From Betaproteobacteria bacterium HGW-Betaproteobacteria-9 (GTDB taxonomy: Bacteria > Pseudomonadota > Gammaproteobacteria > Burkholderiales > Burkholderiaceae_C): 64,000 bases of DNA. Shown here piece by piece: positions 43,977 to 52,672 of the stretch. Every line of letters starts with the position of its first letter. Within the stretch, counting starts at the first letter, position 1. A model generated the notes under the pieces. The model searched no databases and was not told the origin of the DNA. It saw only the letters and a program-made list of their open reading frames with translations. The DNA is taken from the NCBI GenBank assembly GCA_002842215.1, contig PHCC01000014.1, positions 172,354 through 236,353 of the forward strand, given 5' to 3'. The position numbers were made by a program, and so were the translations under genes.

Positions 43977-45635
43977 TCATGGGTTCTTGATCTCCGCACC
44001 CGAGCGCAGGTAGAACCACCAGTTGAGTACCAGGCAGACGGCGTAGAAGATGGCGAAGCCGTACATGGCGAGCTGCGGCGTGCCGGCCTTGATCTGCGCG
44101 CCGATGACCACCGGGGCGATGAAGGCGCCGTAGGCCGCGACGGCCGAGGTCCAGCCCAGCACGGGGCCGGCCTGCTGGCGGTCGAAGATGACGCCGATGG
44201 TGCGGAAGGTCGAGCCGTTGCCGATGCCGCTGGCAAAGAACAGCACGATGAACAGGCCGATGAAGGCGGGGAAATACTGCTCGGGCGTGGCCGAGCCGTA
44301 GGCCATCATCATCACGTAGCCCACCGCGCCGGAAGCGAACACCATCACGGCCGAGATGACCTGGGTGACGATGGAGCCACCGACCTTGTCGGATATCCAG
44401 CCGCCGAGGGGACGTACCGCGGCACCGACGAAGGGACCGATCCAGGCGTAGGTCAGAGCCGAGGGCGCATTGGGATTCTTCAGCGTATGCGTCATCACAC
44501 CGGCCGCATCGGCGACGTGCTGGAAGCCGAAGATGACCGTGATGGCCAGCGGCAGCACCATCGAGAAGCCGATGAAGGAACCGAAGGTGACGATGTAGAG
44601 CGCGGTGAGCGACCAGGTGTGCTTGTTGCGGAAGATGGCGAACTGTTTGCTCACGCCCTCTTTCATGGGGCCGAAGGCCGCCAGCTTCATCACCAGAAGC
44701 GCCAGCACGATGTCCAGCGGGATCGCGACCCACATGTTCAGGATGCCCAGGCCGGTGGGCGCCGGCAGGTACAGCCAGAGCATGAAGATGGCCGGGATGA
44801 AGGCGAGCGTGTAGAGGTAGGTGACCTTGGCGAACGCGCCGATGGGGCCGCCGGCCTCGGGCGACACGGTCTTCAGGTTGTTCATGCCGAACCAGGCCAG
44901 GATCGACAGCGGCACCAGCGAGAGCACCCAGGCAAAGCCAGCGTTCTGGATCCAGGTGGGGGTGCCGGCGGCGATCTTGCCGAAGATCCAGCCGCTGTCT
45001 TTCACCAGCGTCATGGGCTCACCACCAAAGGCGCCCAGCAGCGGCAGCGTCATCACCAGCGGGATGACGATCTGCATCGTCGTCACACCGAAGTTGCCCA
45101 GGCCCGCGTTCAGGCCCAGCGCCGTGCCCTGCAGCCGCTTCGGGAAAAAGGTACTGATGTTGGACATGGAGCTGGCAAAGTTGCCGCCGCCCACGCCCGA
45201 CCACAGCGCCAGCAGCTGGAACACCCACAGCGGCCACTCGGGGTGCTGCAGCGCCACGCCGGTGCCAATCGCCGGGGCCAGCAGCATGGCCGTGGTGAGG
45301 AAGATGGTGTTGCGGCCACCGGCCAGGCGCACCAGGAAGGACGCCGGGATGCGCATGGTGGCGCCGGCGATACCGGAGATGGCGGTGAGCGTGAAGAGCT
45401 CGGCCTGGGTGAAGGGGAAACCCAGGTTGAGCATCTGCACGGTGATGATGCCCCACATGCCCCAGACCGCGAAGCCGCAGAGCAGCGCAGGCACCGAGAT
45501 CCAGAGGTTGCGGTAGGCGACTTTTTTGCCTCTGGTTTCCCAGAAGCGCTCGTCCTCGGGCCGCCAGTCGGCAATATCGGCTCCGTGGTCGCCGACAACG
45601 GCGCCCGAAGCAGAGAGGTTTGCTTTGGTGTTCAT
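43977..45635 (-). CDS. narK2: NarK2-type nitrate/nitrite transporter
   Basis: Major-facilitator protein, probably exchanging nitrate for nitrite across the inner membrane. It has 552 aa with twelve predicted helices and an N-terminal extension of about 45 residues. Family stretches are FAVWGMWGIITVQMLNLGFP, GGGNFASSMSNISTFFPKRL, GLNAGLGNFGVTTMQIVIPL and YAWIGPFVGAAVRPLGGWIS, the paired nitrate-signature region. It is the second of two adjacent, separate narK genes; in Paracoccus the two types are fused in one protein. It starts 24 nt after narK1 ends. Confidence 0.93.
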   Translation of the reverse strand: MNTKANLSASGAVVGDHGADIADWRPEDERFWETRGKKVAYRNLWISVPALLCGFAVWGMWGIITVQMLNLGFPFTQAELFTLTAISGIAGATMRIPASFLVRLAGGRNTIFLTTAMLLAPAIGTGVALQHPEWPLWVFQLLALWSGVGGGNFASSMSNISTFFPKRLQGTALGLNAGLGNFGVTTMQIVIPLVMTLPLLGAFGGEPMTLVKDSGWIFGKIAAGTPTWIQNAGFAWVLSLVPLSILAWFGMNNLKTVSPEAGGPIGAFAKVTYLYTLAFIPAIFMLWLYLPAPTGLGILNMWVAIPLDIVLALLVMKLAAFGPMKEGVSKQFAIFRNKHTWSLTALYIVTFGSFIGFSMVLPLAITVIFGFQHVADAAGVMTHTLKNPNAPSALTYAWIGPFVGAAVRPLGGWISDKVGGSIVTQVISAVMVFASGAVGYVMMMAYGSATPEQYFPAFIGLFIVLFFASGIGNGSTFRTIGVIFDRQQAGPVLGWTSAVAAYGAFIAPVVIGAQIKAGTPQLAMYGFAIFYAVCLVLNWWFYLRSGAEIKNP

Positions 45636-45659
45636 GGTGGTGTGTGCCGACCGCGGGGG

Positions 45660-46928
45660 TCAGTTCTGAAGGGAAAAGGATTTGGCTTCCGTGCCCATGA
45701 CGGGGGTCTTGCGCACTTCGGTCCAGTACATCCAGATCAGCGAGACCCAGACCACGCCGTACATCAGCATGAAGGCGCTGGAGCGGATGCCGGTCAGGTC
45801 CATCAGCGCACCGAACATGATCGGCAGCACAAAGCCACCCAGGCCGCCGGCCAGGCCGACGATGCCGCTGATGGCGCCGATGTTCTTCGGGTAGTCGTCG
45901 CTGATGTACTTGAAGACGCTGGCCTTGCCGAAGGCCCAGGAGATGCCCAGGATGAACATCAGGCCGGTGAACATGTAGACATTGAGGCCGATGTGGAAGG
46001 TCTTGGGTCCGTCCACGGTCGTGACGGTGAAGTCGGTCTGCGGATAGCTCAGCAGGAACAGGCAGATCCAGCTCACCCACATCACCCACCAGGTGACCTT
46101 GTGGGCACCGAACTTGTCCGACAGGATGCCGCCGATGGCGCGCAGCACGCCGCCGGGCAGCGAGAACGCCGCGGCCAGCAGGGCGGCAACGCGGATGTCG
46201 AGGCCGAACTCACCGACGTAGTACTGCACCATCCAGAGCGAGAGCGCCACATAGCCGCCAAACACGATGCTGTAGTACTGGCAGTACTTGATGACCTTGG
46301 GGTCCTTCAGTGCCTGGAGTTGGTCCTTGAAGGTCACGTTGCTCGGCACCAGGTGCGAGGGGTCGCTGTGGCTGAAGAGCCAGAACAGGATCACGGTGCC
46401 GAGCATGATGGCCGCGTAGACCTGCGGCACCATGGTCCAGCCGAAGGCCACCAGCAGCACCGGCGCGACGAACTTGTTGACCGCCGCACCCGAGTTGCCC
46501 GCGCCGTACACACCCATGGCCATGCCCTGGCGGTGCTTCGGGAACCAGCGCGCCACGTAAGGCGTGCCGACCGAGAACGAGCCACCGGCCAAGCCGACGA
46601 AGAGGCCGATGGTGAGGAAGTGCCAGTAGGCGGTGGCGTAGCTCATCATCCAGATCGCGGGCACGGTGAGCGCCATCAGGATGGTCATCACGATGCGGCC
46701 GCCGTAGCGGTCGGTCCAGATGCCCAACGGCACGCGCACCAGCGAGCCGGTGAGCACCGGCGTGGCCATCAGCAGGCCGAACTGGGTGGCATTGAGGTCG
46801 AGCGCTTTCTTGATCGGGATGCCGATGACGCCAAACATCATCCACACCATGAAGCAGACGGTGAAAGCCAGGGTGCTGACGATCAGCACCGACCAGGCTT
46901 TCCGTTGATTGCGAAGTTCAGAGGCCAT
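45660..46928 (-). CDS. narK1: NarK1-type nitrate transporter
   Basis: Major-facilitator protein, probably proton-coupled nitrate uptake. The 422 aa start at ATG 46928 (MASELRNQRKAWSVLIVSTL), giving twelve helices with FMVWMMFGVIGIPIKKALDL, VRVPLGIWTDRYGGRIVMTI, GLAGGSFSVGTPYVARWFPK and AFSLPGGVLRAIGGILSDKF. The longer frame back to 47003 lacks coding character. A perfect FNR box centred 156 nt before the start marks the likely operon promoter. It is the first gene of narK1-K2-GHJI. Confidence 0.93.
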   Translation of the reverse strand: MASELRNQRKAWSVLIVSTLAFTVCFMVWMMFGVIGIPIKKALDLNATQFGLLMATPVLTGSLVRVPLGIWTDRYGGRIVMTILMALTVPAIWMMSYATAYWHFLTIGLFVGLAGGSFSVGTPYVARWFPKHRQGMAMGVYGAGNSGAAVNKFVAPVLLVAFGWTMVPQVYAAIMLGTVILFWLFSHSDPSHLVPSNVTFKDQLQALKDPKVIKYCQYYSIVFGGYVALSLWMVQYYVGEFGLDIRVAALLAAAFSLPGGVLRAIGGILSDKFGAHKVTWWVMWVSWICLFLLSYPQTDFTVTTVDGPKTFHIGLNVYMFTGLMFILGISWAFGKASVFKYISDDYPKNIGAISGIVGLAGGLGGFVLPIMFGALMDLTGIRSSAFMLMYGVVWVSLIWMYWTEVRKTPVMGTEAKSFSLQN

Positions 46929-47077
46929 GTTCTTTCTCCAGAGACATGTCAGGACTGTCCGCGTTTCGCGCCCCGCCGAATATCCACCGATGGTGGCGCG
47001 CACACAAGACAGAAGAACGATGGACCGACGACCGGCATCGTCCGGAAGAACTACCCCGGGGCCGGAATCACCCGCGC

Positions 47078-47091
47078 TTGATGTGGATCAA
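47078..47091. promoter_or_regulatory. FNR box upstream of the nar operon
   Basis: TTGATGTGGATCAA is a perfect TTGAT-N4-ATCAA FNR/Anr site. If centred near -41.5, transcription toward narK1 would start near 47043, leaving a leader of about 115 nt. Anaerobic activation of narK1K2GHJI is the expected outcome. Confidence 0.88.
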
Positions 47092-47150
47092 GCGGATTTC
47101 GACCGCCCCAACCCGGAGAGCGATCCGTTGCGCATGAAGTGACGCACAGC

Positions 47151-47228
47151 CCAGGCCAGCGCGGAACCGGCTTTGCCGGGCCGCTGCTGGTGCCCCCTTG
47201 GGGGGTGGCGCGAAGCGCTGCGGGGGGA
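47151..47228 (-). repeat. Stop-adjacent structured repeat, copy 8
   Basis: On the minus strand it begins 3-4 nt after the narL stop: CCCCCCGCAGCGCTTCGCGC, then CCCCCCAAGGGGGC and CCCGGCAAAGCCGGTTCC. It separates the narXL pair from the nar operon promoter region. Confidence 0.87.
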
Positions 47229-47231
47229 TTT

Positions 47232-47939
47232 CTAAACCAGCCCGTGGCTGGTGGCGTAGACCGCGGCTTGCACCCGCGAGCTCAGGCCCAGCTTGCGCAG
47301 GATGTGCTGCACGTGGATCTTCACCGTGGTCTCGGCGATGTCCAGCCCGCGCGCGATCAGCTTGTTGCTGTCGCCACGCGCGATCAGCAGCAGGATCTCG
47401 CGCTCGCGCGGTGAGAGCAGGTCCGGCGAGGGACCGCCGGGCCGGGGGGGCTCCAGCGGCGCCGGCGTGGTTTCGCTCCCGGTCGGGGGGGCCTGGGGCC
47501 GGGTGCGGAACGCCGACACCAGCTTGGTCAGCATCTCGGGACTGACCACCGATTCGCCGTCCATCACCTTGACGATAGTCTCGGCCAGCTGGTCCGATTC
47601 CACCGTCTTGAGCAGGTAGCCGTCGGCCCCGGCCTGCAGGGCGGCGGCGAGGTCGTCGGCGTTTTCGCTCACCGTAAGCATCAGGATGCGCGCCCGGGGC
47701 GCCGCGTCCTTCAGCGCCGGGATGCCTTCGACGCCGCGCACGCCGGGCAGGTGGTTGTCGAGCAGGATCACGTCGGGCTGGTGCTGCGCCAGGCAGCGCA
47801 AGGCCTCGCCGAGGTCGCCTGCCTCGCAGCCGACATCGAAGCGTTCGTCCTGCGCCAGCAGCGCCTTGAGTCCGCGGCGGAACAGGTTGTGGTCATCGAC
47901 CAGCAGCAGCTGGATGCGGGGCGCGGGTGCATGGGTCAT
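47232..47939 (-). CDS. narL: NarL-type response regulator
   Basis: Nitrate/nitrite-responsive transcription factor, 235 aa. The receiver domain covers about residues 9-125, with acidic residues in LLLVDDHNLFRRGLKALLAQ and phospho-acceptor Asp61 in DVILLDNHLPGVRG. A linker rich in Pro and Gly leads to a LuxR-type helix-turn-helix: LSPREREILLLIARGDSNKL, then LDIAETTVKIHVQHILRKLG. It overlaps the narX stop by 4 nt. It is expected to act with FNR at the nar promoter. Confidence 0.93.
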   Translation of the reverse strand: MTHAPAPRIQLLLVDDHNLFRRGLKALLAQDERFDVGCEAGDLGEALRCLAQHQPDVILLDNHLPGVRGVEGIPALKDAAPRARILMLTVSENADDLAAALQAGADGYLLKTVESDQLAETIVKVMDGESVVSPEMLTKLVSAFRTRPQAPPTGSETTPAPLEPPRPGGPSPDLLSPREREILLLIARGDSNKLIARGLDIAETTVKIHVQHILRKLGLSSRVQAAVYATSHGLV

Positions 47940-49873
47940 GGGGCGGGCAGGGTCTCGGACAGTTCTTGCAGGTTCAGGCCCAGCGTGCCGATGCCACGGC
48001 CACTCACCGGGTACGGGGGCAGGGTCAGGGTCACCGTGGTGCCCTGGCCAGGGCTGGACACCAGTTCCACGCTGGCACCGATGCGTTCGGCGCGCTCCCG
48101 CATGATCTTCATGCCGACGTGGTTCTCGCTGCGCTGCTGGCGGGTGTCGAAGCCGGCGCCATTGTCGCGCACGGCAAAGCGCCAGCGTGCGGCCTTGTGC
48201 ACGTCCAGGCTGACGTGGCTGGCACCCGCGTGCTTGCGCACGTTGGACAGCGCTTCCTGCAGCACATGCAACACCTGCACCTGCACGTCGGGCGGCAGTG
48301 GCAGGCCCTGCCCTTCGAGCTGCAGGCGCGTGGGCAGACCGGTCTGGTGCTGGAACTTCTGCAGCGTTTCCTGCAGTGCGGCCTCGATGTCGTCGGTGTT
48401 GGTGCGGGTGCGGAAATGCACCAGCAGCTCACGCACGTCGTTGATGCTCTCCTTCAGGCCGGCATCGAGCTCGTCCAGCGTGGCGCTCACCTTTTCAGAC
48501 TGCTGTTTCTGCACCGCGCTGCGCAGCAGGCCGGCCTGGATCTTCAGGAACGCGAGCGACTGCGCGATCGAGTCGTGCAGCTCGCGCGCGATCAGGGCAC
48601 GCTCCTCGCCCACCGCCGCCTCGCGCTCCAGCGCCGCCGCGCGCAGGCCTTCGAGCGCGCTGGCCAGGTGGCTGGCGAGCGCGTCGAGCAGCTCGGTCTC
48701 GTCGGCGTTGAGCTGCACATCGCTGCGGAAAAACAGGTCGATCTCGCCGATCAACCGCTGTTGCAGCCGCACCGGCACGCTCACCAGGCTTTCATAGCCC
48801 GCGCGCGCGCAATGCCGCATGGGCGCGTCGTCGTGGCTGTGGATGGGGATGACGCGCGTGCGGGCGTCGGGCTGCAGGTTGCCGCAGGCGCAGGCGCCGG
48901 CCAGCAGGCTGCGCTCTTCCTCCTGCATCTCCTGCGGAAAGCAGTCAGAGGCCAGCATCAGGTAACGCTGGTTGGCCTCGTCGGACCAGCGCACCGCCAC
49001 CGCGTCGGCCTTCATGACCTGGCGCACGCGCTGCGAAAAGCCACGCGAGAGTTCTTCGATGGTGTTGGCCTGGGCCAGGAAAGCGCTCACCTCGTACAGC
49101 GCCTCCAGCCGGGCGCGCTGCGCCTCGATGCGCTGCGTCTTGGCCTGCACCTTGGCCTCCAGCCCTTCGTAAAGCGATTGCAGGGTGCTGGCCATGCGGT
49201 TGAAACCGGCAGCCACCTGGCCAAATTCGTCCTGCGTGTCGACGTCGATGCGGGTACCGAACTCACCCGCCTCCACCTGCGCCAGCACCTTGCGCAACTG
49301 CGCCAGCGGGTTGATCACGTAGAGATAGCCGGTGTAGAGCATGATCACCGCGCTGCCGATGGCCAGCGCCATCATCACGAACTGGAACAGGTTGAGGATG
49401 GCAGTGTAGCCCGAGAGCTGTTTCTCGATCACCATCACGAAGCCGTCGATGGCGTCGACGAACTCGCCCGCGGCCTGCAGCGAGCGCGCGGCATCGGGCG
49501 GCACCTCACCCAGCCACAGCGGTCGCTGGTTCTGCCAGAGCGCCTCCACGATGACGAACTGCCGGCTCACCTCGTCGTTCCAGGGCACAAACAGCGGGCG
49601 ACTCGGGTCGCCGCTGCGCAGCAGGCCCAGGCTGTGATCGAACTGGGCCACCAGGGCATTGATGTCGCTGGCCGGCAGCTGGGCCGCCACCGAGCTGTTG
49701 AGGCGCCAGGTCTGCATGCGCATGCGCCCGGCCTCGTTCACCGCCGCCGCGCCACCTTCGAGCTGCCAGGTCACCCACAGCGTGAGGCCGATCGAGGCCA
49801 GCGCGATGACCAGCAGGCCGGCGCCGATGCGGATCAGCTTGATCGAGAGCGAAACGGTGGATGCCATGGCCAT
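47936..49873 (-). CDS. narX: NarX-type nitrate sensor histidine kinase
   Basis: Membrane kinase that senses nitrate/nitrite in the periplasm and phosphorylates NarL. The 645 aa contain TM1 (about residues 13-36), the P-box ligand motif NEAGRMRMQTWRLNSSVA, TM2 (about 160-185), a HAMP linker, a cysteine-bearing central GAF-like module (LLAGACACGNLQPDARTRVI) and the HisKA_3 phosphorylation site at His433 in ARELHDSIAQSLAFLKIQAG. The ATPase domain has EALSNVRKHAGASHVSL and RDNGAGFD. A second in-frame ATG lies two codons in. Confidence 0.93.
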   Translation of the reverse strand: MAMASTVSLSIKLIRIGAGLLVIALASIGLTLWVTWQLEGGAAAVNEAGRMRMQTWRLNSSVAAQLPASDINALVAQFDHSLGLLRSGDPSRPLFVPWNDEVSRQFVIVEALWQNQRPLWLGEVPPDAARSLQAAGEFVDAIDGFVMVIEKQLSGYTAILNLFQFVMMALAIGSAVIMLYTGYLYVINPLAQLRKVLAQVEAGEFGTRIDVDTQDEFGQVAAGFNRMASTLQSLYEGLEAKVQAKTQRIEAQRARLEALYEVSAFLAQANTIEELSRGFSQRVRQVMKADAVAVRWSDEANQRYLMLASDCFPQEMQEEERSLLAGACACGNLQPDARTRVIPIHSHDDAPMRHCARAGYESLVSVPVRLQQRLIGEIDLFFRSDVQLNADETELLDALASHLASALEGLRAAALEREAAVGEERALIARELHDSIAQSLAFLKIQAGLLRSAVQKQQSEKVSATLDELDAGLKESINDVRELLVHFRTRTNTDDIEAALQETLQKFQHQTGLPTRLQLEGQGLPLPPDVQVQVLHVLQEALSNVRKHAGASHVSLDVHKAARWRFAVRDNGAGFDTRQQRSENHVGMKIMRERAERIGASVELVSSPGQGTTVTLTLPPYPVSGRGIGTLGLNLQELSETLPAP

Positions 49874-49975
49874 AGGTTAGCGGCTTTGTACCGACCCCGA
49901 TACCAGCAAGTTGCACGCCCGGGGCCGGAGACCCCGGCACGGGCAAGGGTTTGGACTGCGCCCGATCGGCAACTT

Positions 49976-49998
49976 AATATGCACTTAAAATGCCTCTT
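49976..49998. promoter_or_regulatory. Putative NsrR operator upstream of ccoG
   Basis: Left half AATATGCACTT and right half AAATGCCTCTT, joined by one A, match 20 of 23 positions of the betaproteobacterial NsrR consensus (AAGATGCATTT, N, AAATGCATCTT). The site lies 17 nt before the ccoG ATG, a repressing position. An nsrR gene is 2 kb away. Confidence 0.65.
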
Positions 49999-50015
49999 TA
50001 AATCCCGTCGATGCC

Positions 50016-51440
50016 ATGTCAAATCCACCCGAACCGGCGGCCCAGCCGGTGTTCTTTCCCTTGCTGGACCAGCAGCAGAAGATCTACCCGCGCTCGGTGA
50101 GTGGGCGCTTTGCGCGCTGGCGCTGGGTGATGGTCTGGCTGACCCAGATCGTGTTCTACGGCCTGCCCTGGCTGCGTTGGAACGATCGGCAGGCGGTGCT
50201 GTTCGATCTGGAAGAGCGGCACTTCTACGTGTTCGGCCTGGTGCTGCAACCACAAGACTTTATCTACCTCGCCGCGCTGCTGGTGCTGTCGGCGCTGGGC
50301 TTGTTCTTCGTCACCGCCATCGCCGGCCGTGTGTGGTGTGGCTACGCCTGCCCGCAGACGGTCTACACCGAGATCTTCCTCTGGGTCGAGCGGCGCATCG
50401 AAGGCGACCGCAGCGCGCGCCTGCGGCTGGACGCGCGGCCCTGGGGGCTGGAGAAGTTGCTGCGCAAGACGGGCAAGCAGGCGGCCTGGATCGCCATCGC
50501 GCTGTTCACCGGCTTCAGCTTCGTCGGCTACTTCATACCCATTCACAGCCTGGCCGAACAGACCCTGGCGCTGACGCTCACACCTTGGGCCACGTTCTGG
50601 GTCTTCTTCTACGGCTTCGCCACCTACGGCAACGCCGGCTTCATGCGCGAGCAGGTCTGCAAATACATGTGTCCCTACGCGCGCTTCCAGAGCGCGCTGA
50701 TCGACATGGATTCGATGGTCATCGCCTACGACACGAAGCGGGGCGAGAACCGCGGTGCGCGCTCGCGCAAGGCCGACCCCAAGGCGCTGGGCCTGGGTGA
50801 CTGCATCGACTGCACGCTGTGTGTGCAGGTCTGCCCGACCGGCATCGACATCCGCAACGGCCTGCAGAACGAATGCATCGCCTGCGCGGCCTGCATCGAC
50901 GTCTGCGACGAGGTGATGGACAAGATGGGCTACGCACCCGGCCTGATCCGCTACTCCTCGGGCAACGGCATTGAGCAGGGCTGGACGCCCGCGCACATGC
51001 TGCGGCGGATCTGGCGACCGCGGGTGCTGATCTACGCGACGCTGTTGCTGGCGCTGGGCAGTGCCTTCATCTGGAGCGTGGGCCACCGCAGCGACTATGA
51101 CGTGGCTGTCAGCCGGGACCGCGGCGCACTGGCGCGCCAGACCGGCAATGGCGATGTCGAAAACACCTACCAGCTGCAGGTCACCAACAGCCTGGAGCAG
51201 CCTCAGGGCTACACCGTGCGGGTCTCCGGCCAGGAGGGCCTGCGGCTGGACACGGCCGCCGGGCTGTCGGTGGGCGCGACCAGCACCGCCAGCATGCCGG
51301 TGCGGCTGGTGCTGCCGCTGGCATGGGCCCAGCGCCACGGTGGTGAGACGCTGCCGGTGGTGTTCCAGATCGAACCCGACACGGCCGGCGCGCACGAACC
51401 GGTTCAGGTGAAAAGCACCTTCGTTGTGCCACGTTATTGA
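50016..51440 (+). CDS. ccoG: Cytochrome c oxidase accessory protein CcoG
   Basis: Membrane polyferredoxin (RdxA/FixG family) implicated in copper handling for cbb3 oxidase assembly. The 474 aa have membrane helices near residues 35-60, 85-110, 160-180, 195-215 and 335-355. Fe-S and copper-related cysteines occur in VWCGYACPQTVYTEIFLWVE, REQVCKYMCPYARFQ, CIDCTLCVQVCPTGIDIRNG and ECIACAACIDVCDEVMDKMG. The C-terminal third is a periplasmic Ig-like domain. It is not beside ccoNOPQ here. The NsrR-like site just upstream suggests derepression by NO. Confidence 0.92.
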   Translation: MSNPPEPAAQPVFFPLLDQQQKIYPRSVSGRFARWRWVMVWLTQIVFYGLPWLRWNDRQAVLFDLEERHFYVFGLVLQPQDFIYLAALLVLSALGLFFVTAIAGRVWCGYACPQTVYTEIFLWVERRIEGDRSARLRLDARPWGLEKLLRKTGKQAAWIAIALFTGFSFVGYFIPIHSLAEQTLALTLTPWATFWVFFYGFATYGNAGFMREQVCKYMCPYARFQSALIDMDSMVIAYDTKRGENRGARSRKADPKALGLGDCIDCTLCVQVCPTGIDIRNGLQNECIACAACIDVCDEVMDKMGYAPGLIRYSSGNGIEQGWTPAHMLRRIWRPRVLIYATLLLALGSAFIWSVGHRSDYDVAVSRDRGALARQTGNGDVENTYQLQVTNSLEQPQGYTVRVSGQEGLRLDTAAGLSVGATSTASMPVRLVLPLAWAQRHGGETLPVVFQIEPDTAGAHEPVQVKSTFVVPRY

Positions 51441-51473
51441 CGCGGTGCGCCTGACGCAGACCCACCCGGCGAC

Positions 51474-51911
51474 CTACTCTCTTGCCTGCCAGACCGATGC
51501 GCTCCAGGTCGGCGCGGCGGATCTGATGAGCTCGAGGATCTCGGGCGGAATGTCACCTGGCCCGGTCAGCTGGCGAATCTCCAGCACGTCGTCGGAGCCC
51601 CATCCGGAGGGCGCGCGCAGCGCCCACCCGATGGCTTCTTCGAGCGACTTCACATCGATGATGTAGAAGCCGCCGACGAGTTCCTTCGATTCGGCGAAAG
51701 GGCCGTCGACGAGGTGTCGCCGTCCCTGGGAAACCGCGACACGTGCGCCCCGTGCGGCAGGGTTCAATCCCTCGGACGCCACCAGGATGCCGGCCTGGTG
51801 CATCGCTTCGTTGAACTGCATGTAGGCCGTGAAGAGCTTTTCGTCGAAACCCGCTGGCGGGTCTGTTTTCGTGTCGTCCGTGCCTGCCTGTGCTGTGATG
51901 ATGAATCGCAT
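51474..51911 (-). CDS. YciI/DGPF-domain protein
   Basis: A 145-aa soluble protein from ATG 51911. It has the dimeric alpha-beta YCII-related fold: MRFIITAQAGTDDTK, LFTAYMQFNEAMHQAGILVA, RHLVDGPFAESKELVGGFYI (the DGPF motif) and SLEEAIGWALRAPSG. Members are often linked to ECF sigma factors, but none lies nearby. The upstream in-frame extension to 51986 is less likely because the domain starts at MRFI. It converges on ccoG. No specific reaction is assigned. The gap to nsrR (51912-52069) shows nothing clear. Confidence 0.85.
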   Translation of the reverse strand: MRFIITAQAGTDDTKTDPPAGFDEKLFTAYMQFNEAMHQAGILVASEGLNPAARGARVAVSQGRRHLVDGPFAESKELVGGFYIIDVKSLEEAIGWALRAPSGWGSDDVLEIRQLTGPGDIPPEILELIRSAAPTWSASVWQARE

Positions 51912-52069
51912 CGTGATGTCTCCTTGGAGTGGGTGCCACCATGACCACGACGAACGGTAACGCGCCAGATCGACAGCGTCACCCACTCATTTTTTCCCAC
52001 CGGACTCCGAGGTCGATAGGCGCTGTGGCTGGCAGACGGAGGCCCATGGGGGAAGCCGCCAAGGCACTC

Positions 52070-52546
52070 CTACAGATCGGGCAGACCCGGTATGTACTTC
52101 AGGTGCACGACCTTGCGCGCGCCGGCCACCGGTGTTGGCATGGGTTCCAGCAGATCGGCCAGCGTCAGGCCGTCGAGCACCGCGAGGTAGCTGTCCATCG
52201 CCTGTTGCAGCGCGCCCTTGAGGCGGCAATAGCCGTCGAGCCTGCAGGTGTTGTGGTCCTTGTCGAAACACTCGACCAGCGTGAAGTCGGTCTCTGTCTG
52301 GCGGATCACGGCGCCCAGCACGGTCTCGTGCGCCGGTTTAAGCAGGCGCAGGCCTCCGCCGCGACCGCGCGTGGTCTCCAGCAGCCCCAGGCCCGAGAGC
52401 GCCATCACGATCTTGGTCAGGTGGCTGCGCGAGATGCCGTGAGCCTCGGCGATCTCGCTGATGGTGGCGGGCTTTTCGCGCTGCGCACAGGCGGCGCAGT
52501 ACATCAGCACCCGCAAGCTGTAGTCGCTCCAGTGGGTCAGTCGCAT
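52070..52546 (-). CDS. nsrR: NsrR-type Rrf2 nitric oxide sensor/repressor
   Basis: Fe-S transcriptional repressor that loses DNA binding when its cluster reacts with NO. The 158 aa have a winged-helix domain (MRLTHWSDYSLRVLMYCAAC, ISEIAEAHGISRSHLTKIVM, TTRGRGGGLRLLKPA) and a three-cysteine cluster motif with Cys93, Cys101 and Cys107 in ECFDKDHNTCRLDGYCRLKG, as in NsrR rather than IscR. It is divergent from ytfE, and an NsrR-like site lies between them; a second lies before ccoG. Confidence 0.92.
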   Translation of the reverse strand: MRLTHWSDYSLRVLMYCAACAQREKPATISEIAEAHGISRSHLTKIVMALSGLGLLETTRGRGGGLRLLKPAHETVLGAVIRQTETDFTLVECFDKDHNTCRLDGYCRLKGALQQAMDSYLAVLDGLTLADLLEPMPTPVAGARKVVHLKYIPGLPDL

Positions 52547-52636
52547 GCCGGGATCTCCTGGCGGCGGGGCATCGTTCTTCCGGATACCCCGTGTCGTTCT
52601 GAGGAAATATTCACCTCGTATGAATTTTATCTTTTA

Positions 52637-52660
52637 ATATATGCATTCAGTGTGAATATT
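52637..52660. promoter_or_regulatory. Putative NsrR operator in the nsrR/ytfE divergent region
   Basis: ATGCATT (52641-52647), 5 nt, then TGAATATT (52653-52660) match both outer halves of the NsrR consensus, the right half more weakly. It lies 13-36 nt before the ytfE ATG, fitting repression of ytfE. A further AATATTCAC/GTGAATATT pair spans a wider distance in the same gap. Confidence 0.5.
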
Positions 52661-52672
52661 TAAGGACACCCC

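Noticed and set aside
43959..47081. A 1040-codon plus-strand open frame opposite narK2 and narK1
   Set aside because: Low-complexity His/Gln/Asp/Gly-rich translation typical of a shadow frame; both transporters on the other strand are clear.
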